Shown here: one piece after another, positions 7,637 through 15,223 of the stretch
Layout of the letters: every line of letters begins with the position of its first letter
Numbering within the stretch: position 1 is the stretch's first letter
From: SAR202 cluster bacterium
GTDB taxonomy: Bacteria; Chloroflexota; Dehalococcoidia; Lucifugimonadales; JASMAO01
DNA: 18,882 bases
Direction of reading: 5' to 3'
Assembly (NCBI GenBank): GCA_030754315.1
Contig: JASMAO010000009.1
Span: 1 to 18,882, forward strand
The notes under the pieces: generated by a model
What the model saw: only the letters and a program-made list of their open reading frames with translations
Database searches by the model: none
Told to the model about the DNA's origin: nothing
Position numbers and translations under genes: made by a program

Positions 7637-8722
7637 TCACACACCATATTCGACCTCTACTCTTCTTTGTGTGCGACCTGATTCATACACGGCTTCAATG
7701 AGTTGCAATGCATGTAGAGCATCCTCAATTGTTAGGGCCGGATCTCGATCTGATCTAATGTCGGAGATGAAACGCTGAAGTATATTAAGATTCCACAGAT
7801 TCCCTCCATATCCCGGCTTTGGAATCGGCGCGAAATCGTGTTCAAACACCTTTGTAGGCGTCGATTTCCATAATGGACTCACGCTGGTAATCGTCATCGA
7901 TGAACTACCTAATGGTGTCCAGTGAGCCTCACCGTCCATGCCTCTGAACACCATAGCGGTATCGTATCCGCCCATCACACTCTGCAAAAATCCCACATGC
8001 AGACTACCGTAAGCTCCATTCTCAAACTCAAACGCGGAGATCGCTACATCCTCCAGCGGTTCTTCTATGTATCCAACAGGCCTCCCTGTCATGGCCTGGA
8101 CTGACTTGACCTCACAACCCATTATAAAGCGCATCAGGTCCACATAATGGCATCCTTCCATGTGCAGAATGCCCCCACCCTGCTCTTTCAGTGTATATCT
8201 GAAATTATCGGGCGGCCTCATACCGGGTCGAACCTGACTTGTAACCAACCGCATCTCTAAATCCAATGGCCGCCCAAGAACACCCTGATCAATCATGCGT
8301 CTAAGGTCCTGGGCGACCGGATTGAAACGATGAGGATAACCGGGTAAGACTTTCACGCCGGTCCGCCGAACAACCCGTACAAGTTCTTTCAAATCAGCAG
8401 CCCTACGAGCAAACTGCTTTTCCATGAAAAAGTGCTTGCCCGCCTCCGCCAACTTGATACCTGTTCTAGGAACTTCGTTTGCTGGCAGAGTGACACAAGC
8501 TATATCAAAGTCTTCGCATGCCAGTAAATCATCCAGATTTGTATAGATCCCCGCACCCGGATCAAATTCAGTCGCCTCGTCCAAAAGCGAGAGATCGGTG
8601 TCTTCACAGTAGGCAACAACATCAACACCTTCGAGCTGCCTAAATGAGTGAATGTAACCTGGCCTGCTGGGACCGATACTCCCAGAGTGAGGATGTCTCA
8701 ACCCAATAATTACTGCCTTCAA
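7637..8722 (-). CDS. Gfo/Idh/MocA family NAD(P)-dependent oxidoreductase
   Basis: A 361-residue protein of usual family length. The N-terminal Rossmann fold begins AVIIGLRHPHSGS (residues 3-15), in which the second and third glycines of GxGxxG are replaced by Arg/His, followed by an unusual Gly/Pro-rich loop. The EKP motif reads EKQ, with the conserved Lys at 102. The C-terminal substrate domain carries GGGILHMEGCHYVD (182-195) with His192 at the usual catalytic position. The family oxidises or reduces sugars, inositols and related cyclic or open-chain alcohols. I chose the TTG at 8722: GGAGAG lies 6 bases upstream, and the TTG overlaps the stop of the dioxygenase gene as TTGA, a typical coupling arrangement. 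An upstream in-frame TTG at 8746 would add eight residues but has a poorer ribosome binding site. It probably acts in the same pathway as the preceding dioxygenase; the substrate is unknown. Confidence 0.93.
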   Translation of the reverse strand: MKAVIIGLRHPHSGSIGPSRPGYIHSFRQLEGVDVVAYCEDTDLSLLDEATEFDPGAGIYTNLDDLLACEDFDIACVTLPANEVPRTGIKLAEAGKHFFMEKQFARRAADLKELVRVVRRTGVKVLPGYPHRFNPVAQDLRRMIDQGVLGRPLDLEMRLVTSQVRPGMRPPDNFRYTLKEQGGGILHMEGCHYVDLMRFIMGCEVKSVQAMTGRPVGYIEEPLEDVAISAFEFENGAYGSLHVGFLQSVMGGYDTAMVFRGMDGEAHWTPLGSSSMTITSVSPLWKSTPTKVFEHDFAPIPKPGYGGNLWNLNILQRFISDIRSDRDPALTIEDALHALQLIEAVYESGRTQRRVEVEYGV

Positions 8723-9513
8723 AGAAGGCTCTCCGAGTGTAGCCAATCAATCATCCGCTGTCGACGCGGGTTCCCGTGTGGGTTCGCAGCCCACTCAGAC
8801 GCAAAAAATGGGTGCTGAACATTAAGTCTCGCGTATTGGTTCCGCAAAATGTCGCCTACCTCGGCAAATTCCTTCTTAGCAGCTATATTCTTAGGGCTTT
8901 CGACGAAGTTCATAGTAAGCTGCCGCTTATCAGTTGAGGTCCCAGCAGCAGCATGATACAACCGGTTGTCGAATGCTATGATGTCACCGGGTTTTGACTC
9001 GCAAATGTGCGCTGGAACTTCTCTAATCGATGGTTCCACCTCCTCAAGTAAAGACGCAACGTCACCATTCAACAAGCTCTGATGAGATCCCGGAACAAAT
9101 CTAAGCGCCCCATTTTCACCATCTACGGGCTGTAAATAGCATGCTATCTTGACCCCTTTCAGATTTGTATGTGGCGTATCTGGATGCCAGCCGGTATCAG
9201 TTACCCATCTGTTGCCATTAGAGAAAGTCGGGATAGCATCTTTGCCAATAAGTTGTTCCGCTAACCCACAAATGCGTGAATCCTCTAAGAGGTTCGCTAT
9301 AACTGGGAATCCAGGTCCGAGGTTAGACCACTGAAACTGCCTACTCCACCCTACACCTGGGTTGTATCGATGCGCTGTCTCGAGTCCTACTGCAAATTCG
9401 GCATTGATATCATTCATTTCAACTGGAGTCAATATCCCTTTAAGAACGATAAATCCGAAGGTGTGATAATAAGTTAATTGCTGTTTGGTCAAGGTCACTG
9501 TGTTGGTATCCAT
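8719..9513 (-). CDS. Phytanoyl-CoA dioxygenase (PhyH) family Fe(II)/2-oxoglutarate oxygenase
   Basis: A 264-residue protein matching the PhyH double-stranded beta-helix family. The iron triad is visible: His110 and Asp112 in WHPDTPH, and His187 in LYHAAAG. Arg197 (DKRQLTMNF) is the likely 2-oxoglutarate carboxylate ligand. RFVPGSH (138-144) is a family signature, and the N-terminal YYHTFGFIVLKG (15-26) is the typical opening helix and strand. Such enzymes hydroxylate or oxidatively demethylate small molecules using O2 and 2-oxoglutarate, releasing CO2 and succinate; despite the family name, most bacterial members do not act on phytanoyl-CoA. The ATG at 9513 begins 48 bases after the flavoprotein stop, with no strong ribosome binding site. 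Its stop overlaps the start of the Gfo/Idh/MocA gene. Placed between a demethylating flavoprotein and a dehydrogenase, it probably belongs to a small-molecule catabolic route. Confidence 0.93.
   Translation of the reverse strand: MDTNTVTLTKQQLTYYHTFGFIVLKGILTPVEMNDINAEFAVGLETAHRYNPGVGWSRQFQWSNLGPGFPVIANLLEDSRICGLAEQLIGKDAIPTFSNGNRWVTDTGWHPDTPHTNLKGVKIACYLQPVDGENGALRFVPGSHQSLLNGDVASLLEEVEPSIREVPAHICESKPGDIIAFDNRLYHAAAGTSTDKRQLTMNFVESPKNIAAKKEFAEVGDILRNQYARLNVQHPFFASEWAANPHGNPRRQRMIDWLHSESLL
8729..8734 (-). promoter_or_regulatory. Ribosome binding site fixing the oxidoreductase start
   Basis: GGAGAG on the minus strand, inside the last codons of the dioxygenase gene, lies 6 bases upstream of a TTG at 8722. 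That TTG overlaps the dioxygenase stop as TTGA. Together they favour TTG 8722 over the longer reading from TTG 8746. Confidence 0.7.
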
Positions 9514-9561
9514 AACTTACTTATTGGCCCTTACTATAATGGTTAAAGCTTTGAATTAGCA

Positions 9562-12024
9562 TTACATTCGCACACGCTCATTCTTCGGATCGTATGGTGA
9601 CCTAAGAGCCACCGTGGCAGAGAAACGCTCTGCCGCAATCTCGATCTCATAACTACCATCTCTTACAAAAGCCGAGTTAACCCCGTTTTCATCCTCGATA
9701 TATCCCATACCCACCGATCGACCCAGTGTATGACCGTAGACACCCGATGTTGTTCGACCAACGATAACACCGTCCCGATATATTGGCTCATCGCCAAGTA
9801 ACAATGGCTCGGATTCGTCCATTGTGAAAATAGCCAACCTCTTCTTCAAGGGTTGCTCACGTTGTTTGATTAGCGCCTCTCTCCCAGTAAAATCCACCCC
9901 CTTATCAAACGCAACGGCAAAACCAAGACCCGCTTCAAGTGGGGTGTCTTGGCCAACAATATCCATGCCCCAAGCACGGTATGCTTTCTCGACACGCAAC
10001 GAATCCATGGCGTGAAATCCCGCTAACCGGAGTCCTAGTCCGTCTCCCGCTGTAATTATCGAATCGTAAACATTAACTGCATACTCGGTTGGAACATATA
10101 GCTCCCAACCCAACTCTCCTACATAGGTAATTCTCGTGGCTCGTACCATAACGCTGCCAATATCAATATTGTGAGACATCATGTAGGGCATCGCTGAGTT
10201 TGACACGTCAGATTCGGTAAGTCTCAACAGTAGATCTCGCGATCTGGGGCCCATCAAACCAAGAACAGCATACCCTGAACTGACATCGGTTACTGTGACT
10301 CTGTCATCGTAAGATATACCGTCACGTATCCAACACCAGTCGTGAACTGCAGTCGAGCCCCCCGTAATTATCAGATAACTCTCCTCAGATATACGCGTGA
10401 CGGTGAGATCTGACTCAATACCACCCCGTTCGTTAAGCATCGCCGTATACACAACACGACCTGATGGTACGCTAAGGTTATTGGCGCATAGCCGCTGCAA
10501 GACACACTCCGCATCCGGTCCTGTCACAAGAAACTTCGCGAATGAGGTCTGATCGAAAAGACCCACATTCTCCCTGACCGCGTTGTGTTCTTCTGCTGAG
10601 TAATCAAACCAGTTTTGCCTCTGATAAGAATACTCATACTTAGGCTCAACCCCTTCGGGAGCAAACCAATTCGCGCGTTCCCACCCGGCTACAGATCCAA
10701 AACATGCTCCCTGTGATTCGAGCCGATGGTGAAGAGGCGACAGACGTAAGTCGCGAGCGGTCTCCATTTGCTTATGTGGCCAGTGCATTCCGTAAAGGGA
10801 GCCCACAGACTCAATAGTCCTGTCATACAGGTACGTAGCGGCATTCTGGCTTTCGTGAAACCTGCGAATATCAACCTCCCATAGATCCATGGGCGGATGG
10901 CCTTCAATAATCCATTCAGCTATCGCCTTGCCTACACCTGCTCCTGCAGCTATGCCCGTTGAATTGAGTCCTGTTGCCAGGTAAAAGTTGCGAACCTCCG
11001 GTGCTTCACCCATAAGATACCGGTTGTCGGGTGTGAAACTCTCAGCGCTGACATAAAATCGGTTGATCCCTGCCTCGTCCATAGCAGGAATCCTGTGGAT
11101 CGCATTCTCCCAGAAAATCTTGAAATGATCCCAGTCGGGATCCAGAAGACTGAAATTGTAGTCATCGGGTATTGTACCGCCCATGCCCCACGGCTTCGCG
11201 ACGGTCTCGAAGCCTCCCATCAATACAGCGCCAGTCTCCTCCATATCGCGCCGAAAGTATATCTGTTCATCCGGGTCGCGTAAGGATTTGGCTTCGTATG
11301 GGATTCCCATTGGATTAGTAACCAGATACATGTGCTCTGCAGCGTGTAGAGGAATGTTCACACCAGCAAGCATTCCTACATCACGGGACCACATACCCGC
11401 AGCGCAAACAACATACTCGCATTTAACTTCACCAAGATTCGTAGATACCCCGCTTACCGCTCCGTCACGCTGATGGATAGCTGTAACCCTCGCGCTTTCT
11501 ATCAGTTTAGCCCCGTTGTTCTTAGCACCTTTGGCAAGAGCCATCCCAATAGCGTGGGGGATAGCCTGCCCGTCCTTCGGTATATGAACACCTCCTACGA
11601 GATCATCGACGCGCATCACTGGCCACATCTCACCAGCTTCGCGCGGTGTGACCGGCTCAATATCAATACCGTACGAACGGCCAAGCGAAGACATCCTCAT
11701 AAATTCATCCATACGGCCAGAGGTGTGAGCCACCGACAAGCTACCAGTCTGCCTAAAACCTGTGATCTGTCCAGTCTCTTCTTCAAGGCGAGCGTAAAGA
11801 TCTATTCCATACCGAGCTATATCTATGAGAGTGCGGGAATTACGGAGCTGTGTAACCAGACCAGCGGCGTGCCATGTGGATCCGCCAATTATGGTATTGG
11901 ACTCCAACACCAAAACATCCGTCCAACCCAGCTTTGTCAAATGGTACGCAACGCTGCAGCCAGCTATGCCACCACCTATAATGACGACACGTGCCTGATT
12001 TGGTATTGCTTGGCTTTCAGCCAT
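9562..12024 (-). CDS. Dimethylglycine/sarcosine dehydrogenase-like FAD protein with GcvT domain
   Basis: An 820-residue protein of the length usual for dimethylglycine or sarcosine dehydrogenases. The N-terminal DAO flavin domain has GGGIAG (17-22). It is followed by GSTWHAAG (48-55), in which His52 corresponds to the histidine that carries covalent FAD in mammalian dimethylglycine dehydrogenase. A linker of FAO_M type spans about 370-425. A GcvT-like folate-binding domain fills about 474-820 (LFDQTSFAKF, then VGELGWELYVP, then the C-terminal barrel with GRTTSGVYG). The enzyme oxidises an N-methyl group and passes the formaldehyde unit to tetrahydrofolate, giving 5,10-methylene-tetrahydrofolate. 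The exact amine (dimethylglycine, sarcosine or another) cannot be fixed. I chose the ATG at 12024 because AGGAG lies 5 bases upstream; an ATG at 12042 would add six residues without a ribosome binding site. It is the first gene of the minus-strand unit, behind a strong predicted promoter. Confidence 0.93.
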   Translation of the reverse strand: MAESQAIPNQARVVIIGGGIAGCSVAYHLTKLGWTDVLVLESNTIIGGSTWHAAGLVTQLRNSRTLIDIARYGIDLYARLEEETGQITGFRQTGSLSVAHTSGRMDEFMRMSSLGRSYGIDIEPVTPREAGEMWPVMRVDDLVGGVHIPKDGQAIPHAIGMALAKGAKNNGAKLIESARVTAIHQRDGAVSGVSTNLGEVKCEYVVCAAGMWSRDVGMLAGVNIPLHAAEHMYLVTNPMGIPYEAKSLRDPDEQIYFRRDMEETGAVLMGGFETVAKPWGMGGTIPDDYNFSLLDPDWDHFKIFWENAIHRIPAMDEAGINRFYVSAESFTPDNRYLMGEAPEVRNFYLATGLNSTGIAAGAGVGKAIAEWIIEGHPPMDLWEVDIRRFHESQNAATYLYDRTIESVGSLYGMHWPHKQMETARDLRLSPLHHRLESQGACFGSVAGWERANWFAPEGVEPKYEYSYQRQNWFDYSAEEHNAVRENVGLFDQTSFAKFLVTGPDAECVLQRLCANNLSVPSGRVVYTAMLNERGGIESDLTVTRISEESYLIITGGSTAVHDWCWIRDGISYDDRVTVTDVSSGYAVLGLMGPRSRDLLLRLTESDVSNSAMPYMMSHNIDIGSVMVRATRITYVGELGWELYVPTEYAVNVYDSIITAGDGLGLRLAGFHAMDSLRVEKAYRAWGMDIVGQDTPLEAGLGFAVAFDKGVDFTGREALIKQREQPLKKRLAIFTMDESEPLLLGDEPIYRDGVIVGRTTSGVYGHTLGRSVGMGYIEDENGVNSAFVRDGSYEIEIAAERFSATVALRSPYDPKNERVRM

Positions 12025-12066
12025 TACCACTCCTAATACCATGTTCAGAATTCAAATTTGTGCTCG

Positions 12067-12095
12067 ATTGTAGATGTGTATGCAGGCCGGGTCAA
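12067..12095 (-). promoter_or_regulatory. Sigma70-type promoter for the dehydrogenase-like flavoprotein gene
   Basis: On the minus strand, TTGACC (complement of 12090-12095) is followed after exactly 17 bases by TACAAT (complement of 12067-12072), five of six matches at each box. Initiation would be near 12060, leaving a leader of about 36 bases before the ATG at 12024. It probably drives the dehydrogenase, dioxygenase and Gfo/Idh/MocA genes, and possibly the FG-GAP gene. Confidence 0.6.
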
Positions 12096-12139
12096 CGGAG
12101 TGATGATACACTGACCCACCATCTGGTTTACTCACCTGC

Positions 12140-12144
12140 GGAGG
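12140..12144 (+). promoter_or_regulatory. Ribosome binding site of the EVE-domain gene
   Basis: GGAGG lies 6 bases upstream of the ATG at 12151. I could not find a convincing + strand promoter in the short divergent region. Confidence 0.7.
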
Positions 12145-12150
12145 TTAAAT

Positions 12151-12615
12151 ATGAGCAAGCGATATTGGTTGTTCAAATCCGAACCGACGGCTTACTCGTT
12201 CGCCGACTTGATGGACGAGAACGAACAGACAGCCGAATGGGACGGGGTTCGCAACTATCAAGCACGCAACTTCCTACGAGACGAAGTACAGGTTGGGGAC
12301 GGGGTTTTGTTCTACCATTCCAACGCCGATCCTCCGGCAGTGGTAGGGACCGCCGTGGTTACGAGGGCGGGCTATCCAGACTGCACTGCATGGGATCCCG
12401 ATTCTGAACACCCCGATCCCAAAAGCACTCCAGACAACCCAATTTGGTTCATGGTCGACATCCGAGGCGAGATGGAGCTGGAGACTCCAGTTACTCTCGC
12501 CAAAATCAAAGGACATCCCGCTCTTCAAAACATATCTATGAGAAAAAGACCTCGAATTTCCATCCATCCAATTGAAGGGAAAGAGTGGTCCGTTATCCTA
12601 CAAATGAGCAACTAG
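12151..12615 (+). CDS. EVE domain-containing protein
   Basis: A 154-residue protein consisting of a single EVE domain. The diagnostic motifs are WLFKSEP (6-12), WDGVRNYQARN (30-40) and GDGVLFYHS (49-57). EVE domains are PUA-like folds; the human relative is thymocyte nuclear protein 1, and bacterial members are thought to bind modified bases in DNA or RNA. This one is stand-alone at the usual length, with no fused nuclease or methyltransferase. It has a strong ribosome binding site. It diverges from the dehydrogenase-like gene and converges on leuB. No restriction or modification genes are adjacent, so its role in this context is unknown and more likely housekeeping than defence. Confidence 0.93.
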   Translation: MSKRYWLFKSEPTAYSFADLMDENEQTAEWDGVRNYQARNFLRDEVQVGDGVLFYHSNADPPAVVGTAVVTRAGYPDCTAWDPDSEHPDPKSTPDNPIWFMVDIRGEMELETPVTLAKIKGHPALQNISMRKRPRISIHPIEGKEWSVILQMSN

Positions 12616-12712
12616 ACAAACCCCATTCGTTCAGCCCTGTAAGCCTGCTCTTGCGCATGGATTTACCAGAGACTGCTAGACACGGAACCACCCTTGGAGA
12701 ATCGCGTTAGCG

Positions 12713-12743
12713 TAGAGTAACTTAGGGGGATCCGATTACTCTA
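12713..12743. repeat. 8-base inverted repeat overlapping the leuB stop codon
   Basis: TAGAGTAA (12713-12720) and TTACTCTA (12736-12743) form a perfect 8-base stem around a 15-base loop; the right arm includes the leuB stop codon. It lies between two convergent genes (EVE-domain and leuB) and could stop transcription in both directions. The stem is A/T-rich and no T-run follows on either strand, so it is not a canonical intrinsic terminator. Confidence 0.35.
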
Positions 12744-13841
12744 TACACGCCCGGCAATCAAATCTCCAAACTCTTTTGTGCTAATCGCACCGGTACCGTC
12801 CGTAACAATATCTGGAGTGCGGTACCCCTCAGCCAGAATCCCATCAACTGAGTCCTCCACGGCTTTCGCTTCCGAATTCAGTCCCAGAGAGTGTCTCAAC
12901 AGCATAGCCGTACTCAAAATAGTTCCAACAGGATTAGCTATGCCTCGTCCAGCTATATCAGGCGCACTCCCATGGATAGGCTCATACAGACCCAGTACAG
13001 TAAACGACCTCTCCCCATCGCTTCTAGGTACGCCCGCCAAGCTGGCGGAAGGCAACATTCCTAGGGACCCCGACAGGACTGCAGCCTCATCGGATATGAT
13101 ATCTCCAAAGGTGTTTTCAGCAACAATCACGTCATAATGAGATGGATCTCTTATGAGTTGCATCGCCAGGTTGTCTACCAGAATATGTTCAAGCTCCACA
13201 TCCGGGTACTCTTCAGACACCTCTATAGCAACCTCACGCCATAGCCTAGATGACTCCAGCACATTGAATTTGTCAGCCGACGTGAGTAGCTTCCGGCGTC
13301 CTTGGGCCAACTCGAAGCCAACTCTAACGATGCGTTCAATCTCTTGCTCAGTGTACTTCATTGTGTCGACACCCCTGCGCCCACGCGAAGTCGTCCACCT
13401 CTTCTTGGGCTTGCCAAAGTAAAGTCCCCCTGTCAATTCACGGACTATCATCATATCTACGTCTTTGAGAAGATGTGGTTTAAGTGGACTGGAGTTCACT
13501 AGAGTTGGGTAGGCCTTGACTGGTCGCAAGTTGGCGAAAAGACCTAAATTCTTACGAATGGCAAGGATGCCATCCTCAGGGCGAACACTAGCGCCAGCCT
13601 TATCCCACTTTGGACCACCAACCGCACCGAACAGTATCGCGTCAACCTTACTGCATTTATCAATCGTTTCAACTGGCAGTGCCATACCAGTCTCGTCTAT
13701 CGCAGTGCCACCTATCTTGCCAAATTTTAAATCGAAGGTATGCCCAAACCGGTCGCCAACCACATCCAATACCTTCACTGCCTCTGCAGTAACCTCGGGA
13801 CCAATTCCATCTCCAGGCAATACCGTAACCGAGAAATTCAT
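12741..13841 (-). CDS. leuB: 3-isopropylmalate dehydrogenase
   Basis: A 366-residue enzyme of usual length. It oxidatively decarboxylates 3-isopropylmalate with NAD+ in leucine biosynthesis, in the cytoplasm. Family residues, numbered from the chosen ATG, are: GDGIGPE (10-16); substrate arginines Arg96, Arg106 and Arg134; VRELTGGLYFG (133-143) with Tyr141; Lys191 in SADKFNVLESSRLWRE; Asp223; the metal ligands Asp247 and Asp251 in FGDIISDEA; and the cofactor loop YEPIHGSAPDIAGRG. The AIRKNLGLFANLRP segment and the RELTGG sequence favour isopropylmalate over isocitrate or tartrate. The ATG at 13841 has GAGGA 5 bases upstream; a TTG at 13853 would add four residues. leuA, leuC and leuD are not next to it. 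It has a near-consensus promoter of its own and diverges from the sox operon. Confidence 0.97.
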   Translation of the reverse strand: MNFSVTVLPGDGIGPEVTAEAVKVLDVVGDRFGHTFDLKFGKIGGTAIDETGMALPVETIDKCSKVDAILFGAVGGPKWDKAGASVRPEDGILAIRKNLGLFANLRPVKAYPTLVNSSPLKPHLLKDVDMMIVRELTGGLYFGKPKKRWTTSRGRRGVDTMKYTEQEIERIVRVGFELAQGRRKLLTSADKFNVLESSRLWREVAIEVSEEYPDVELEHILVDNLAMQLIRDPSHYDVIVAENTFGDIISDEAAVLSGSLGMLPSASLAGVPRSDGERSFTVLGLYEPIHGSAPDIAGRGIANPVGTILSTAMLLRHSLGLNSEAKAVEDSVDGILAEGYRTPDIVTDGTGAISTKEFGDLIAGRV

Positions 13842-13879
13842 TCCTGTCCTCAACTGGCTAGCTCTATAGTCTGTGAAGT

Positions 13880-13907
13880 ATTATATGCCAAACTTTATAT
13901 CTCTCAA
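13880..13907 (-). promoter_or_regulatory. Sigma70-type promoter of leuB
   Basis: On the minus strand, TTGAGA (complement of 13902-13907, five of six matches) is followed after 16 bases by a perfect TATAAT (complement of 13880-13885). Initiation would be near 13873, giving a leader of about 32 bases before the leuB ATG. The -35 box lies inside the inverted repeat TCTCT-N6-AGAGA (13900-13915). Confidence 0.7.
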
Positions 13908-13915
13908 TTTAGAGA
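13900..13915. promoter_or_regulatory. Inverted repeat in the leuB-soxB divergent region, possible operator
   Basis: TCTCT (13900-13904) and AGAGA (13911-13915) are separated by CAATTT. The repeat covers the leuB -35 box and lies 45 bases before the soxB start, so a bound regulator could affect both directions. A second inverted pair overlaps it: CTCAATT (13903-13909) and AATTGAG (13931-13937). No regulator gene is adjacent, and no convincing + strand promoter was found for sox. Confidence 0.3.
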
Positions 13916-13959
13916 CGCTTTAGCATTCCTAATTGAGTTGGATTAAGTCCAAAGGCAAC

Positions 13960-15210
13960 ATGGGAAAATACTCTCTCTTTAATCTAATTCGTCATGGACT
14001 AAGCTACCATAGAGATTGGTCTAAGACTTGGCGAAACCCTGAACCTCAACCATCTTACGACGTGGTTCTCATTGGGGGAGGAGGCCATGGATTGGCCACC
14101 GCCTACTATCTGGCAAAAGAACAGGGCATCACCAACATAGCGGTGTTAGAAAAAGGTTGGATAGGGGGCGGCAACACTGGTCGCAATACCGAAATCGTTC
14201 GCTCTAACTACCTGTGGGATGAAGCTGCTCGCATCTACGAATTCTCTTTGAACCTATGGAATGACCTCTCCCAACAACTGAATTTCAATCTGATGTACAG
14301 TGCCAAAGGGGTCCTAAGCCTAGGCCACACCCTTCAGGACATGCGTGACATCTCTCGTCGAGTTAATGCTAACCGACTCAATGGCATAGACAGCGAACTA
14401 CTGAACGCCGACCAAGTAAAGAAGATGGTGCCGTCTATCAACGTCTCTCTCGATTCACGGTACCCGGTATTAGGTGCATCGCTGCAACGACGCGGTGGAA
14501 CTGCCAGACATGATGCTGTGGTATGGGGATTCGCCCGTGCCGCGGACGCACTTGGGGTAGACGTAATCCAAGACTGCAAGGTAACCGGCATCAAAGTACA
14601 AAAGGGCAAGGTTACTGGGGTGGACACTACCAAGGGATTCATTAAATCCGCCAAAGTGGGTGTTATCACGGCGGGGAACTCCAGTGTAATGGCGAAAATG
14701 GCAGGATTCCGATTGCCTATAGAAAGTCACCCATTACAAGCCTGGGTATCGGAGCCTATAAAACCCGTACTGGACACCGTGGTAATGTCTAATACGGTTC
14801 ACGCTTACATAAGCCAAACGGCCAGAGGGGAACTCCTGGCTGGAGCTGGAATCGATCCCTATACCGGTTACGCTCAGAGAGGCAGTTTCTCAGTTGTTGA
14901 AGGGGCGGTCGCGGCTATTTTAGGCCTGTTTCCAATCTTCAGTCGTGTACGCCTCAACCGGCAGTGGGCCGGAACAGTGGACACAAGCCCCGACGCCTGC
15001 CCTATCGTGGGACTTACTCCAATCCAGGGTCTTTATTTTAACTGCGGTTGGGGTACAGGTGGCTACAAGGCCACACCTGGTTCAGGTTGGGTTTTCGCCC
15101 ACACCATTGCCAACGACAAACCTCATCGCCTAAACCAACCTTTCTCTTTGGAAAGGTTTACCACCGGGCACCTCATTGATGAGCACGGCGCCGCAGGTGT
15201 GGCACACTAA
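13960..15210 (+). CDS. soxB: Heterotetrameric sarcosine oxidase, beta subunit
   Basis: A 416-residue subunit that holds the oxidase active site. It oxidises the N-methyl group of sarcosine and binds FAD non-covalently and FMN covalently. GGGGHG (39-44) is the dinucleotide-binding motif. GGTARHDAVVWG (179-190) contains His184 at the place of the histidine that carries covalent FMN in bacterial sarcosine oxidases. GWGTGGYKATPGSG (363-376) contains Lys370, matching the oxygen-activating lysine of the family. The N-terminal YSLFNLIRHGLSYHRDW is the typical SoxB opening. I chose the ATG at 13960, with AAAGG 4 bases upstream; a TTG at 13933 would add nine residues with no family resemblance. It is the first gene of the sox operon, 13 bases before soxD. 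Confidence 0.97.
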   Translation: MGKYSLFNLIRHGLSYHRDWSKTWRNPEPQPSYDVVLIGGGGHGLATAYYLAKEQGITNIAVLEKGWIGGGNTGRNTEIVRSNYLWDEAARIYEFSLNLWNDLSQQLNFNLMYSAKGVLSLGHTLQDMRDISRRVNANRLNGIDSELLNADQVKKMVPSINVSLDSRYPVLGASLQRRGGTARHDAVVWGFARAADALGVDVIQDCKVTGIKVQKGKVTGVDTTKGFIKSAKVGVITAGNSSVMAKMAGFRLPIESHPLQAWVSEPIKPVLDTVVMSNTVHAYISQTARGELLAGAGIDPYTGYAQRGSFSVVEGAVAAILGLFPIFSRVRLNRQWAGTVDTSPDACPIVGLTPIQGLYFNCGWGTGGYKATPGSGWVFAHTIANDKPHRLNQPFSLERFTTGHLIDEHGAAGVAH

Positions 15211-15223
15211 ACGAGGAGTCATA

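Noticed and set aside
11473..12036. Plus-strand open frame of 187 codons inside the dehydrogenase-like gene
   Set aside because: Fully antisense to the well-conserved flavin domain; its translation shows no family pattern. Length alone is not evidence.
12741..13841. leuB as tartrate, isocitrate or homoisocitrate dehydrogenase
   Set aside because: The RELTGGLYFG motif, the AIRKNLGLFANLRP helix and the LESSRLWRE segment together fit 3-isopropylmalate dehydrogenase best.
13933..13959. TTG start for soxB nine codons upstream
   Set aside because: The ATG at 13960 has AAAGG at good spacing and gives the usual SoxB N-terminus; the extra residues are unconserved in character.
15176..15223. Longer soxD start overlapping soxB
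   Set aside because: The added residues have no SoxD similarity; GAGGAG is correctly placed for the ATG at 15224, which gives the family N-terminus MLLIPCPWCG.
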